A DNA stretch of 64,000 nt from an uncultured Thermomicrobia bacterium (GCA_937968015.1 CALBSO010000069.1:1-64000); one strand, 5' to 3'; shown: positions 31,475 to 42,490, counted from the stretch's first letter. Program-made: numbers and translations. The notes: a model not told the origin generated them from the sequence alone.

Positions 31475-33069
31475 GCAGAGTGCTTCGTCTCGCATCCGGG
31501 GTATACCGCGAGCCACTGCTCTGGCCGCTCGGCGCGGCGGTGCTGCTACTCTTCCTCGTCCCGTCCACGCTCGCCGCGCTCCTACCGCTCGGCATCATCG
31601 GATTGATCGGGCTGCGGCGGCCCGCGCTCGTTGTCATGGTTATCCCGGTTACCTTCCCGTTCCACGATGTCGCGTCACCCGCCGCGCATCTCCATCTCGA
31701 CCGCACCGCGCTCTTGATCGGCGTGGCGCTCCTCGCGACGCTCGGGTATGTCGTGCTGGCGGCGATCCCCGCCTACCTGCCCGCGATCGGCAAAATGTCG
31801 GCAGCGGTCGTCGAGGAGAGATGGACGCGCGAAGAGATCCGTGCCTTCCCGGCGGAACTGATGACCTTCCTCTGGCGACCGGGCGCCTGGGCGGCGCTCT
31901 CGCTCTTCATGCTCGGCCTTTTCTCGCTCTTCACCGTCGCGGACGCAGAGTTCCGAGGAAACAGTATCCGCGAGTTCCGCATGACGATTCTCTTTCCCGT
32001 CGCGCTCTTCCTGCTTGCCGCCGCGCTGCTGGAAGGAAGCGAGCGCCGCCGGATCATGTTCCAGTTGATGGTGCTCGGCGTGGATGCGGTGATCGTCTCC
32101 GGCGTGATCATCTCGCTGATCGCCTACCTCCAGTTCGCGCACGGCGGCGGCCTCGATGTCGAGGGCGTACGGCGCGTCCGCTCCGTCTTTCATCACCCGA
32201 ACGAACTTGCCCTCTACCTCGGCCGGATTGTGCCAATCACAGCGGCGTACGTCTTCTTTGTGCCTCGCAGCTGGCGGACATGGGCGTATCTCGCCGCCAC
32301 GGTGCTGATGCTCGGCGCGATCGGACTCTCTTTCTCGCGCGGTGGCTACATCAGCGTCGCGGCAGCGCTGTTACTGCTCATTTGCGCCACGGGCAACCGG
32401 CGGCTGATCGTCGGCTATATCGTGACGGGCGCGGTGTTCGGTGTCGCGGCCTTCGCGACGGGCATCGAACGATTTACCTCGATTCTCCACCCCGAGAGTG
32501 GCAGCGACGGGCTGCGGCTCAATATCTGGGCGTCGGCGGCGCGCATGCTGCGCGACCATCCCGCGTGGGGCGTCGGCCTCGATCAATTCATCTCGCAGTA
32601 CCCGCGCTATATCAAGCCGGATGCCTGGCAGGAACGGTTCACATCTCACCCACACAACCTGATCCTCGATTTCTATGTCCGCCTCGGCCTGCTTGGCCTC
32701 GCGTGGCTGATTTTCACACTCGTCCCATTCATCGTACGCGGCTGGCGTGTGGCGATGCGGCGCAAGGCGGAGGGCGATCTGCTCCGCTTCGCTCTTGTCA
32801 TCGGCGCGACGGGCACACTCGTGGATTTCACCGTGCATGGCATGGTGGATCAGGATTATTTCCTGCACATGCTCGCCTACGGCTTCTGGTTCGCTATCCT
32901 CATCATCCGCGTTGGCGCGTCCGATGGGCCGGCAGACGATCCGGGGCTACCCGATGGGCCACGGCTCGCCCGCACACCGCTGCCACGACGCGCTGCCGAT
33001 CCGGTGATGCCCACACCCTCGACCGCCCGCATGACGACCCCACTCGCCGGGGGCGGCCATCCCATGTAG
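31471..33069 (+). CDS. O-antigen ligase/polymerase family membrane protein (1)
   Basis: 532 residues, about 11 hydrophobic segments. The Wzy_C/PF04932 region is visible: GAIGLSFSRGGYISVAAALLL, then a large loop with HPAWGVGLDQFISQYPRYI and SHPHNLILDFYVRLGLLGL, the H...G...N motif of WaaL/Wzy proteins. It links or polymerises undecaprenyl-bound oligosaccharides outside the membrane. Start at 31471 in an ATGA overlap with the glycosidase. A C-terminal Pro/Arg-rich tail of ~45 residues is cytoplasmic. Confidence 0.85.
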   Translation: MSRVLRLASGVYREPLLWPLGAAVLLLFLVPSTLAALLPLGIIGLIGLRRPALVVMVIPVTFPFHDVASPAAHLHLDRTALLIGVALLATLGYVVLAAIPAYLPAIGKMSAAVVEERWTREEIRAFPAELMTFLWRPGAWAALSLFMLGLFSLFTVADAEFRGNSIREFRMTILFPVALFLLAAALLEGSERRRIMFQLMVLGVDAVIVSGVIISLIAYLQFAHGGGLDVEGVRRVRSVFHHPNELALYLGRIVPITAAYVFFVPRSWRTWAYLAATVLMLGAIGLSFSRGGYISVAAALLLLICATGNRRLIVGYIVTGAVFGVAAFATGIERFTSILHPESGSDGLRLNIWASAARMLRDHPAWGVGLDQFISQYPRYIKPDAWQERFTSHPHNLILDFYVRLGLLGLAWLIFTLVPFIVRGWRVAMRRKAEGDLLRFALVIGATGTLVDFTVHGMVDQDYFLHMLAYGFWFAILIIRVGASDGPADDPGLPDGPRLARTPLPRRAADPVMPTPSTARMTTPLAGGGHPM

Positions 33070-33079
33070 GATAAGCGAA

Positions 33080-33107
33080 GTGCTGAGTGTGGAGCGCTGG
33101 GTGCTGA
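33080..33107. repeat. heptanucleotide repeat array H3
   Basis: Units GTGCTGA, GTGTGGA, GCGCTGG, GTGCTGA, in the 66-bp gap between the O-antigen ligase and the decarboxylase gene. Confidence 0.7.
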
Positions 33108-33135
33108 GCCTATGAGCGGTGAAAGAGGAGCGACG

Positions 33136-34101
<966 letters not shown>

Positions 34102-34142
34102 GAGGGCGTATGGCCGTGCGCCCCTCTATCTGTACCCAATGA

Positions 34143-34191
34143 CTCCCCTCTCCTTTGCTCTGGCAAAGGAGAGGGGGTTGGGGGTGAGGTT
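34143..34191 (+). repeat. dispersed hairpin repeat carrying a Shine-Dalgarno sequence, copy C
   Basis: CCCCTCTCCTTTGC, loop TCTG, GCAAAGGAGAGGGG (perfect 14-bp stem, 34145-34176), then GTTGGGGGTGAGGTT and three bases to the ATG at 34195. The GGTGAGG serves as the ribosome site. Sister copy at 11196-11245. Confidence 0.75.
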
Positions 34192-34194
34192 CCC

Positions 34195-35745
34195 ATGCAG
34201 TTTCCTGCTTCGCTCTCGCGCGTACAACCAAGTACATGGATCGAGGAGGTGCGCGGATACCGCTTCGCGCCGCCCGCGCTGATGGCCGTGCTAACGCTCA
34301 TCGCGCTCTGGCTCCTGGCAAATCTTGGGCCGATGGCTGCGATCACGCTCATCGTTGGCGGCGGGATTGTGCTGCTCACGCTGGCGGAACCGCGCTACGG
34401 CCTCTATCTCGCCGTGCTCTCCGTGCCGGTGCAGCAATACGGCTCAGTCAAGGGATTGACAGCGACGCAGGGAGCCTTCCTGCTCGTACTCGGCGCGTGG
34501 GCGGTGGGTACCCTGCTGCGCGGCGCGCGGTGGGACGTGCTGCGAGACGCAAATGTCTGGCGGTTCGCGCTCTTTTATCTTGCCATTCTCGCCTCCGGCC
34601 GCGTCGCGGGGGACATCAAGGCGACCCTCATCGAGGGCTTCCACTGGGGTGAGGCGCTGGCGATCTACGTCATCGCGCGGGACACGCTGCGCACGCGGCG
34701 TGATTGGGCCGGATTGGTCGCCTGCTTCTTCGTCGCCGCGAGTGGCGAAGCATTTATCGGCACGGTGCAGAGTCAACTTGGCCTCGGTAATGCGTCGTTT
34801 GCGATCACCAAGTCACTCTCGCGCGCTTTCGGCACCTTTGGCCGCCCAAACTCGTATGCGGGCTACCTCGAAATGGTCTTCCCTTTCGCCGTGACCGTCT
34901 CGCTGTGGGCAGTGTGGATGCTTCCCGGCGCGATCCGGCAGTGGCGCCAATCGCTTCATCAGCCATTGGCGGAAGAGCGACGCGCCCTCCTGCCGCTGCT
35001 TGGCTTGCTTATCACGCTGGCGGGTGCGGGCGCGACGACCCTGATGCTCGCAGCGGGCATCACGCTCTCCTTTTCGCGCGGGGCGTGGCTCGGCGGGGCG
35101 GTGGCGATCCTCGTGATGATGCTCCTCGCCGGCCGGCGTTGGGCGATCGCGGCGCTGGTCACGACCGGGCTGATCGCCGCTGTCCTCGGGCTCGGTGGTG
35201 CGGGTGTGCTACCGCAAACGATCCAGCAGCGGCTCGGCAGCGCCGGCAGCAGCCTGATCCTGCTTGATTATTACAAGGTGCCGATCACGCCACAGAATTT
35301 CGCCGTCAAGGAGCGGATGGCATACTGGTTCGGCGGCATCCACATGGCCGAGGACCATCCGTGGCAGGGCGTCGGCCTCGGCAACTACGGCGCGCAGTAC
35401 GACGCAAAGTACTTCACCTCGCCATTCATGAAGTCGCAGGTCCACGCGCACAACTATTACATTCACATCACGGCGGAGACAGGGTTGATCGGACTCACGG
35501 CGTATCTGCTGCTGATCGGCGGCGTCCTCACGACGGGCGTCGGCGCGGTACGACGGACGGCAGGCGACCCATTCGCGCGCGCCCTCGCCCTCGGCGCCAT
35601 CGGCGTGGTCGCCGCCGTCACGGTGCATAATTTCTTCGAGGATTTGCACGTCCTCAGCCTCGGCGTCCATCTCAGCGCCGTCTGGGCGCTCCTAGCCGCG
35701 ATCAGGGCGCGGGGTGAGGGTTGCTTTGCAGCACGTAGCGCATGA
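34195..35745 (+). CDS. O-antigen ligase/polymerase family membrane protein (2)
   Basis: 516 residues, about 11 TM segments. GITLSFSRGAWLGGAVAILVM and the outer loop with AEDHPWQGVGLGNYGAQY followed by HAHNYYIHITAETGLIGL are the same landmarks as in gene 31471, but the two proteins are clearly different paralogues. Two such enzymes in one locus may be a ligase and a polymerase. The start codon is served by the ribosome site of repeat C. The 3' end overlaps the convergent GNAT gene by 44 bp. Confidence 0.85.
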   Translation: MQFPASLSRVQPSTWIEEVRGYRFAPPALMAVLTLIALWLLANLGPMAAITLIVGGGIVLLTLAEPRYGLYLAVLSVPVQQYGSVKGLTATQGAFLLVLGAWAVGTLLRGARWDVLRDANVWRFALFYLAILASGRVAGDIKATLIEGFHWGEALAIYVIARDTLRTRRDWAGLVACFFVAASGEAFIGTVQSQLGLGNASFAITKSLSRAFGTFGRPNSYAGYLEMVFPFAVTVSLWAVWMLPGAIRQWRQSLHQPLAEERRALLPLLGLLITLAGAGATTLMLAAGITLSFSRGAWLGGAVAILVMMLLAGRRWAIAALVTTGLIAAVLGLGGAGVLPQTIQQRLGSAGSSLILLDYYKVPITPQNFAVKERMAYWFGGIHMAEDHPWQGVGLGNYGAQYDAKYFTSPFMKSQVHAHNYYIHITAETGLIGLTAYLLLIGGVLTTGVGAVRRTAGDPFARALALGAIGVVAAVTVHNFFEDLHVLSLGVHLSAVWALLAAIRARGEGCFAARSA

Positions 35746-36304
35746 TCGGGCGCGTCTCTGACCGACGGAGAACTTCGGTGAATCCCGCTTCTTGGAAGGC
35801 GGAGGCGAGACCCGTCCAGACGAAGGCGTCGGGCATGACGGGTGAATTACTGTGCGGCTCTACCGGGTATCCTTCGACAATCCATGCGCCGCGTGATCGC
35901 GCATACTCGATAGCAGCACACAGCAACCGCACGCTGACGCCCCGGCGACGGAATGGCTTTGCCACGAAGAGGCAGGTGACGGACCAGACCGGCATGTCGT
36001 CTACTCGCCGCAGGACGCGGGAGCGTGCGAGCGCCGGATACTCCTCACGCGGCGCGATGGCGCACCAGCCGACGGGCTGGCCGTCCGCGTAGGCAAGGAT
36101 GCCCGGCCCGTCGCCTGCTTCGACTATCACCTGGAACGCACGCTTATTGCCTGCGCCCTTTTGCGCCTCGAAATGGGAGCGCGGCAGCCGCCACCACATG
36201 CACCAGCAGCCTCCACTCGCGCCGCGCTCGCCGAAAAGCGCTGCGAGGTCCGGCCATCGCTCCGGGGTGAGCGGATGCATCGCCAGTTCGGGTTCGGCAC
36301 GCAT
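35702..36304 (-). CDS. GNAT-family acetyltransferase
   Basis: 200 residues. PVWSVTCLFVAKPFRRRGVSVRLLCAAIEYAR is motif A (acetyl-CoA loop RRRGVS), with GILAYADGQPVGWCAIAPREEY as the preceding strand pair and a Cys/Trp-rich N-terminal segment (GGCWCMWWRLP) that is typical of a GNAT subgroup of unknown substrate. It starts seven bases below the MFS stop, hence one transcript with it. The 3' end overlaps the convergent O-antigen ligase gene. Confidence 0.82.
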   Translation of the reverse strand: MRAEPELAMHPLTPERWPDLAALFGERGASGGCWCMWWRLPRSHFEAQKGAGNKRAFQVIVEAGDGPGILAYADGQPVGWCAIAPREEYPALARSRVLRRVDDMPVWSVTCLFVAKPFRRRGVSVRLLCAAIEYARSRGAWIVEGYPVEPHSNSPVMPDAFVWTGLASAFQEAGFTEVLRRSETRPIMRYVLQSNPHPAP

Positions 36305-36310
36305 CGCGGT

Positions 36311-37585
36311 TTACGATTCTCCCACTTCCTGCGGTACAGGGATCGGCAGCGGCTGGTTCGCATCGCGGCGATTATCCGCGCCGCGCAACTCGCGGACCTG
36401 CAAACCCGCGAGGCCGGGCACGCCGACGATGCACGCCGAGAGAAGGATCATCGCCGGGATGCCGACGAGTGGCAAGAGGAAGCCACCGAGCGCGCCACCG
36501 ATCGGGGTGCCGCTCTGCATCAGCGTGCGGAGGAGGGCGAATGCCCGGCCCCGTAGCCCCTCCGGGATGATCCGCATTCGCAGCGTCTGCGCCCAGATCG
36601 TCAGCGGCGCACTGCTCATACCGTAGAGGACCAACGCGATGAGTGCGCCCACGACCGTGCGGACCGGCAGGAGGATGAGGATGACCACACCCGCCGCGCA
36701 CTGCGCGAGACAGATCAGCGCGCCGAGCGTGAGCCGGAACGTCATGCCACCGGCGAGCAGCGAACTGATCACTTCCCCAACCGCCTCCGCGCCGAGCAAC
36801 GTCCCGTAGAGAGCCGCGCCACCGCCGAGCGAGCGATCCGCGAGGATCGGCAGCCAGACGAGCAGCATGCCGCGACCGACATTGAAGCAAAGGAACATTG
36901 CTGTGGTCGAGAGCAGGATGCGGTTCCCCAGCAGGAGCCGGACGGCGTGCCCCAGATGATACGGTTGCCCCGCCATCGGTACCGCCGTGACCGGACGCGG
37001 CGCGAGTCGGACACGGGAAAGGGCGAGGGCGAAGAGGAAATACGAGAGAACATCCACGATCACGACATTCGGCGCGCCGATGGCCGGGATCAGCGCGCCC
37101 GCGAGCGGCGGGCCAATCACGCCGCCCAGCGTGAAACTGAGCATCTCCAGCGCGTTCGCCGTCGCCAACTGCTCGCCCGCGATTAACGACGGCATGAGCG
37201 ACGGGCCACCCGCCAGCGAAATCATCATCAGGAGGCCATACACCCCCGCGACGACATACGCATGCCAGAGCGCCAGTTTCCCGGCGGCGTGCAGCAGCGG
37301 GATGAGGCCGATCACCGCGCCACGGGTGATATTGTCCGCGATCATCACATGCCGCCGGTCGAAGCGGTCCAGCAGCATGCCCGCCATCAGCCCGCCGACG
37401 ACGATCGGGCCGGTGTAGCAGAGCAGTAAGCCGCCGACCGCGCGAGCCGAGCCGGTCGTCGAGTAGACGAACCAGATCAGCGCAACGCGCGTCATGCCGT
37501 CGCCGAGCACCGAGAAGGAGAAGCCGGACCAGAACGTACGGAATGAGTGGTTCGCGAAGACCTGGCGATAGCGGTCGAATGTCAT
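36311..37585 (-). CDS. MFS transporter
   Basis: About 424 residues with 12 predicted helices. FANHSFRTFWSGFSFSVLGDGMTRVALIWFVY is the MFS_3-like N-terminus, GGLMAGMLLDRFDRRHVMI carries motif A, and the second half repeats the fold. The start at 37585 is preferred over 37600 because GGTGGTG precedes it. The gene is divergent from a WYL-domain regulator, which may control it. An efflux role is likely, substrate unknown. Confidence 0.85.
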   Translation of the reverse strand: MTFDRYRQVFANHSFRTFWSGFSFSVLGDGMTRVALIWFVYSTTGSARAVGGLLLCYTGPIVVGGLMAGMLLDRFDRRHVMIADNITRGAVIGLIPLLHAAGKLALWHAYVVAGVYGLLMMISLAGGPSLMPSLIAGEQLATANALEMLSFTLGGVIGPPLAGALIPAIGAPNVVIVDVLSYFLFALALSRVRLAPRPVTAVPMAGQPYHLGHAVRLLLGNRILLSTTAMFLCFNVGRGMLLVWLPILADRSLGGGAALYGTLLGAEAVGEVISSLLAGGMTFRLTLGALICLAQCAAGVVILILLPVRTVVGALIALVLYGMSSAPLTIWAQTLRMRIIPEGLRGRAFALLRTLMQSGTPIGGALGGFLLPLVGIPAMILLSACIVGVPGLAGLQVRELRGADNRRDANQPLPIPVPQEVGES

Positions 37586-37625
37586 AGTTTCACCACCCAT
37601 CCTCTCTCGGACTGTTCGCGTATCG

Positions 37626-37657
37626 TGGTAGCGCGGGCTTTCCAGCCTGTACTACCA
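37626..37657. repeat. imperfect inverted repeat with GCGGGCTTT core
   Basis: TGGTAGCGCGGGCT, loop TTCC, AGCCTGTACTACCA (11 of 14 paired). The core resembles that of the long hairpin at 40124-40183. It lies in the divergent region between the MFS and WYL genes. Confidence 0.5.
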
Positions 37658-37751
37658 TGAATGCCATCTCGTGCGACGATCAACCACGATATGATACAGT
37701 GACATCCCTGCCACCTGTTTGTCATACTTTCACAGGGAGCATGGAGACAGC

Positions 37752-38780
37752 ATGAACCGCTTCGACCGCGCGCTGGCGATCCTTTTGCTTTTGCGGAACG
37801 GCAAACTGCTCTCGGCGACTGACCTCGCCCGACGATTTGAGGTTTCGACGCGGACGATTTATCGCGATGTCGAGACCTTGAGCGCCATCGGCGTGCCGGT
37901 TTATGCCGAGATGGGCCGCGCCGGGGGGTTCCGCCTCCTTGCGGGCTACTTCCTGCCGCCCGTGATGTTCACCACCGCCGAGGCGGTCTCACTCCTGCTC
38001 GGGCTGACGCTCTTGCGGAGCCTGCGTGCCACACCCTTTGCCGCCGATCGAGAGACCGCCGAGCAGAAGTTGCTCGCCGCCGTGCCGGACCACTTGCGCG
38101 CGATCCTGGCGGAAGCGCACAAAGTGATCGGCTTCGAGCGTCCCCCGGAAGACATCTTCCATCCCGACCCGCCCGATCAGGAGCCAGCGGATTCGTCTAC
38201 AGACGCGGAAGGGACGATCGTCAGCGTGTTTCTCGGGGCGGTGCTGGACCGGCGGACGCTGCTCCTCCAGTACCGCTCGCCCTATCGCGACAAGACGACG
38301 GAGATCGCCGCCGTCCCGCTCGGTCTATTCTGGGATCGCGACCGCTGGTATCTCGCAGGCAGGCGGCACGGCATGGGCGACGAACTCCGGCTCTGGCGTG
38401 CAGATCGGGTGTTGGCGATCACCCCACAGTCTCTGCCCGCCGAGGTGGACCCTACGTTCGATGTGCGGGCTTTACTCGGGCGCGCCTGGCTGCACGGGGC
38501 GATGGAGCAATGGCGCGAGCAATGGCCGGTCACCATCCGGCTCCCGCAGCGGCAGGCGGCACGGCTGCAACAGGATTGGTACTACCGGCACGCGCGCTAC
38601 GAATCCAGTCCGCACGGCGATGTGCTGATGACTTATGGTGATTGGGACCACGAGATCGTGCGGGAATTGCTCCGCTGGCTGGGGCCGGAAGCGGAACTAA
38701 TCGAGCCGAAGGCATGGCGCGCGGCGGTCCGGGATGAATTGCACATGATGCTCGCACACTATGACGATCCGCCTGAATGA
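37752..38780 (+). CDS. WYL-domain transcriptional regulator (HTH_11 type)
   Basis: 342 residues. The N-terminal winged helix is AILLLLRNGKLLSATDLARRFEVSTRTIYRDVETLSAIGVPV, followed by a linker and the WYL domain (LLQYRSPYRDKTTEIAAVPLGLFWDRDRWYLAGRRH, where the domain name triad appears as WYL). A WCX-like tail has VTIRLP and YGDWDHEIVRELLRWLGPEAELIEP. WYL proteins sense nucleic-acid or nucleotide ligands and often act on stress or defence genes. The start at 37752 is set by GGAGACAGC. Divergent MFS-GNAT operon is the obvious target. Confidence 0.9.
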   Translation: MNRFDRALAILLLLRNGKLLSATDLARRFEVSTRTIYRDVETLSAIGVPVYAEMGRAGGFRLLAGYFLPPVMFTTAEAVSLLLGLTLLRSLRATPFAADRETAEQKLLAAVPDHLRAILAEAHKVIGFERPPEDIFHPDPPDQEPADSSTDAEGTIVSVFLGAVLDRRTLLLQYRSPYRDKTTEIAAVPLGLFWDRDRWYLAGRRHGMGDELRLWRADRVLAITPQSLPAEVDPTFDVRALLGRAWLHGAMEQWREQWPVTIRLPQRQAARLQQDWYYRHARYESSPHGDVLMTYGDWDHEIVRELLRWLGPEAELIEPKAWRAAVRDELHMMLAHYDDPPE

Positions 38781-38829
38781 CCGCCAGCATGGCATTTCGA
38801 CGGCACGAGAACCCACCCTCGCCCATCCG

Positions 38830-39360
38830 CTACACCGGGCGGGCGAAGTAGAGGGCCGTCTCCCCTGCCGCCCCACTTGCCGGATCATAGAGCGACACGT
38901 CCAAGCCGCACAGTTCAAAACCCACGCGCCGGTAGAACTGGATCGCCGGGTAGGCCAGGTTGGACGTCTCCAACCAGAGGCATCGCATGCCTGCCTCCTG
39001 CGCTGCCACGACAACCGCCTCGATGAGTGCCCGGCCAACCCCCTGCCCCCGCAGCCGAGGCGCGACGTACAAGTGCCAGAGTTCCGTCCGTCGGTTCCAA
39101 CATCGGTGCGCGATCGCGGCGAAGCCGACGACCGTACCCGCGTGCTCTGCCACAAACCCATGCTCCCATCTGCGATCCTCGCCGAGATCGTCGGCGAGTG
39201 GAAACTCCTTGCGCAGCGGCGGCTGAATCGGGACCTCTTCGAGCGTGAAGGAGTGCGCCGTGTGCGCGATCCGATAGATGCGGTCCGTGGTGAAGGACCG
39301 ATCGAGCGCGAGCAATGACGCGCGGTCATCGGGTAATCGAACGGGACGGATCGCGACCAT
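38830..39360 (-). CDS. GNAT acetyltransferase, streptothricin-acetyltransferase-like
   Basis: 176 residues. ELWHLYVAPRLRGQGVGRALIEAVVVAAQEAG is motif A, and the C-terminus CLWLETSNLAYPAIQFYRRVGFELCGLDVSLYD closely follows the layout of SatA-type streptothricin acetyltransferases (LET...PA..FY...GF...G.D..LY). Start at 39360 behind AGGAGGAGAGC. It may acetylate a lysine side chain of streptothricin or another polyamine-like substrate; chromosomal role unknown. Confidence 0.82.
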   Translation of the reverse strand: MVAIRPVRLPDDRASLLALDRSFTTDRIYRIAHTAHSFTLEEVPIQPPLRKEFPLADDLGEDRRWEHGFVAEHAGTVVGFAAIAHRCWNRRTELWHLYVAPRLRGQGVGRALIEAVVVAAQEAGMRCLWLETSNLAYPAIQFYRRVGFELCGLDVSLYDPASGAAGETALYFARPV

Positions 39361-39394
39361 GCTCTCCTCCTGCATATGTCAGACTTCCGCGCCG

Positions 39395-39466
39395 CTAATC
39401 GCCCGGCAAATACATCGCGTAGCCACCCGTGACGAGCAGTGTCTGCCCCGTCGTGTACGCGCGCTC
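39395..39466 (-). pseudogene. C-terminal remnant of a short-chain dehydrogenase gene
   Basis: The minus strand encodes ERAYTTGQTLLVTGGYAMYL followed by PGD and a stop. This is the classic last segment of SDR proteins (YxTGQxLxVxGG). No Rossmann motif or active site is found upstream, so the rest of the gene has been lost; the adjacent 3' flank meets the hotdog thioesterase gene region. Only 24 codons remain. Confidence 0.7.
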
Positions 39467-39568
39467 CACGCATTACCATCCCAGTCGGATCGGCCTGCCC
39501 CATCTGATAGCATACGCAGCCGGAGCGTCGTTCCACGACGAGGATACGCGATACGGGGGCAGTGGGTG

Positions 39569-40108
39569 ATGGCAAGAGACGCGGCAGCAACGCACGATGC
39601 GGATGGGGAGGTGAAAAGCGATCTTCTCGATCCGCGCACAGCCTCGCCCCGTTTCGCCGCGTACTTCAAGGTCCGGCACTACGAAATGGACTCCCTCGGC
39701 CACGTCAATAACGCGGTCTACCTGCATTATCTGGAGCAGGCGGCCTACGAGCATTCGGCGGCGGCCGGCTTCTCGGACGAGCGGACGCGGGAACTTGGCG
39801 GTACCTGGATCGTCCGGCGTCACGAGATCGAGTATCTCCGCCCCGCGTCGGCAGGCGATCTGCTACAAGTCGTCACCTGGGCGGTCGAGTTCAAAGGCGC
39901 GCGGGCCTTCCGCGATTACGCGATTCTCCGCTACGAGGGGCCGGCGAGCGATCCGCATGGCCTCCCCGCCGACGGCTTCCTCCCCTCCGATCATGTATTG
40001 CCCGGCGACCCACTCGTGCGCGCCCGGACATTGTGGGTTTGGGCCGATCTCCTTACCGCCCGACCGAAGCGCATCCCCGCCGTACTCTATCCCGCCTTCT
40101 TCAGCTAG
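39569..40108 (+). CDS. hotdog-fold acyl-CoA thioesterase
   Basis: 179 residues. FKVRHYEMDSLGHVNNAVYLHYLEQAAYEH is the 4HBT motif with the catalytic Asp (MDSLGHVNN) on the long helix, then RRHEIEYLRPASAGDLLQVVTWAVEF. An insertion (DPHGLPADGFLPSDHVLPGD) near the C-terminus is unusual. Start at 39569 behind GGGGGCAGTGGGTG; the ~30-residue N-terminal lead is not conserved. Acts on acyl-CoA or 4-hydroxybenzoyl-CoA-like thioesters; exact substrate unknown. Confidence 0.83.
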   Translation: MARDAAATHDADGEVKSDLLDPRTASPRFAAYFKVRHYEMDSLGHVNNAVYLHYLEQAAYEHSAAAGFSDERTRELGGTWIVRRHEIEYLRPASAGDLLQVVTWAVEFKGARAFRDYAILRYEGPASDPHGLPADGFLPSDHVLPGDPLVRARTLWVWADLLTARPKRIPAVLYPAFFS

Positions 40109-40123
40109 AGCAAATATCGTATT

Positions 40124-40183
40124 GGTGGTGGCGGGCTTTAGCCTGCCATAGCAAGGAACGGCAGGCTAAAGCCCGCCACCACC
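40124..40183. repeat. 24-bp perfect inverted repeat element, possible bidirectional terminator
   Basis: Left arm 40124-40147, right arm 40160-40183 (24 of 24), loop of 12 bases (ATAGCAAGGAAC). The arm begins GGTGGTGGCGGGCTTTAGCC. It ends three bases before the DAHP synthase stop codon and 16 bases after the thioesterase stop, between convergent genes. The size, perfection and relatedness to 37626-37657 point to a dispersed element rather than a simple terminator. Confidence 0.75.
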
Positions 40184-40186
40184 GAC

Positions 40187-41473
<1,287 letters not shown>

Positions 41474-41499
41474 TCCTGTAAGTCTCCCCTTCTTTGCGG

Positions 41500-41534
41500 T
41501 CGCTTCTCGTTCCTCATTCCTCGCTACTCGTTCC
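41500..41534 (-). repeat. heptanucleotide repeat array H5
   Basis: On the minus strand GGAACGA, GTAGCGA, GGAATGA, GGAACGA, GAAGCGA: five units without a break. The third unit holds the TGA stop of the RmlD-like gene. Confidence 0.8.
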
Positions 41535-42383
41535 TTTGGCGCGGCCCATATTGGCAAGACAGCGGTGGAGAGCGTCCTGCCACGGCGGCAGTGCGATACC
41601 GAGCCTCGCCGCCGCGCGGTTGATGAGGAGACCATTGACGGGCGGCGTGCAGGGGCGGGGGAACTCCGCCGCCGGGATCGGGCTGACATCCGGCGCAAGC
41701 CCCGCCATCCGAAACGTCGCGCAGGCCCACTCATACCATGATGCCTTGCCGGAATTCGTCAAGTGATACACGCCGGGCAGCGGTTGGCGGGCGAGGGCGA
41801 GGAGGCCGCGCGCGAGATCGGTCGCGTAGGTCGGCTGTCCCCATTGGTCCGCGACGACGCGGAGTGGCGTGCCCCGTTCGGCGAGGGCGAGCATCGTGCG
41901 GATAAAGTTCCGCCCTTCCTCGGCGTAGATCATGGCGGGCCGCACGATGAGCAGGTGCGCCCCCGCCCGCTCCGCCGCGACTTCCCCTGCCCACTTGCTG
42001 CGCGCGTAGACCGAGAGCGGGTTCGGCAGGTCGAACTCGTCGTACGGCTCATCGCGTCGGCCATCGAAGACGTAATTCGTGCTGATCGCGATCAGCGGGC
42101 AGCCGATCGCCGCCGCCGCCGCCGCGACGTAGCCCGTGCCGAGCGCGTTGACGGCGTAGGCACGCTCCTGTTGCACCTCGCATGCATCCGTATCTGTGTA
42201 GGCGGCTGCGTGGATGATGCAATCGGGCGCGAGCGGGACGAGCGTATCGCGGACCGCGCCCGCGTCCGATACATCGAGCGCCGCCGACGTGAGCGGGATC
42301 ACCTCCACCTCGTCGGCCTCAGCCGCCGCCCGTTGCAACGCCCGCCCCACCTGCCCATTCGCCCCCGTCACCGCGATCCGCAT
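41514..42383 (-). CDS. rmlD: dTDP-4-dehydrorhamnose reductase
   Basis: Last step of dTDP-L-rhamnose synthesis. 289 residues: MRIAVTGANGQVGRAL (NADPH-binding), IIHAAAYTDTDACE, ISTNYVFDGRRDEPYDE (usually STDYVF) with the catalytic Thr, and YARSKWAGE with Tyr-Lys. VRPAMIYAEEGRNFIRTML and the WGQPTYATDLA substrate region are typical. The last residues (TSSEE) and stop lie inside heptad array H5. RmlA, B and C are not in the window. Feeds rhamnose to the surface glycan. Confidence 0.9.
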   Translation of the reverse strand: MRIAVTGANGQVGRALQRAAAEADEVEVIPLTSAALDVSDAGAVRDTLVPLAPDCIIHAAAYTDTDACEVQQERAYAVNALGTGYVAAAAAAIGCPLIAISTNYVFDGRRDEPYDEFDLPNPLSVYARSKWAGEVAAERAGAHLLIVRPAMIYAEEGRNFIRTMLALAERGTPLRVVADQWGQPTYATDLARGLLALARQPLPGVYHLTNSGKASWYEWACATFRMAGLAPDVSPIPAAEFPRPCTPPVNGLLINRAAARLGIALPPWQDALHRCLANMGRAKGTSSEE

Positions 42384-42433
42384 TCTCTATCCTCCGTCGT
42401 GATAGTGAACCACCAGGATCGTGTTTTGGTTTT

Positions 42434-42490
42434 CCGCTCCCCTTTCCCGTGGGGAAGCCGGGCGCCCTCTGGGCGGGTGGGGATTAGGGC
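42434..42490. repeat. GC-rich dispersed hairpin repeat, copy D
   Basis: Contains CCCGTGGGG and CGCCCTCTGGGCG hairpins, in the same order as copy A at 4796-4865. It fills the gap between the RmlD-like gene and the glycosyltransferase gene. Confidence 0.5.
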
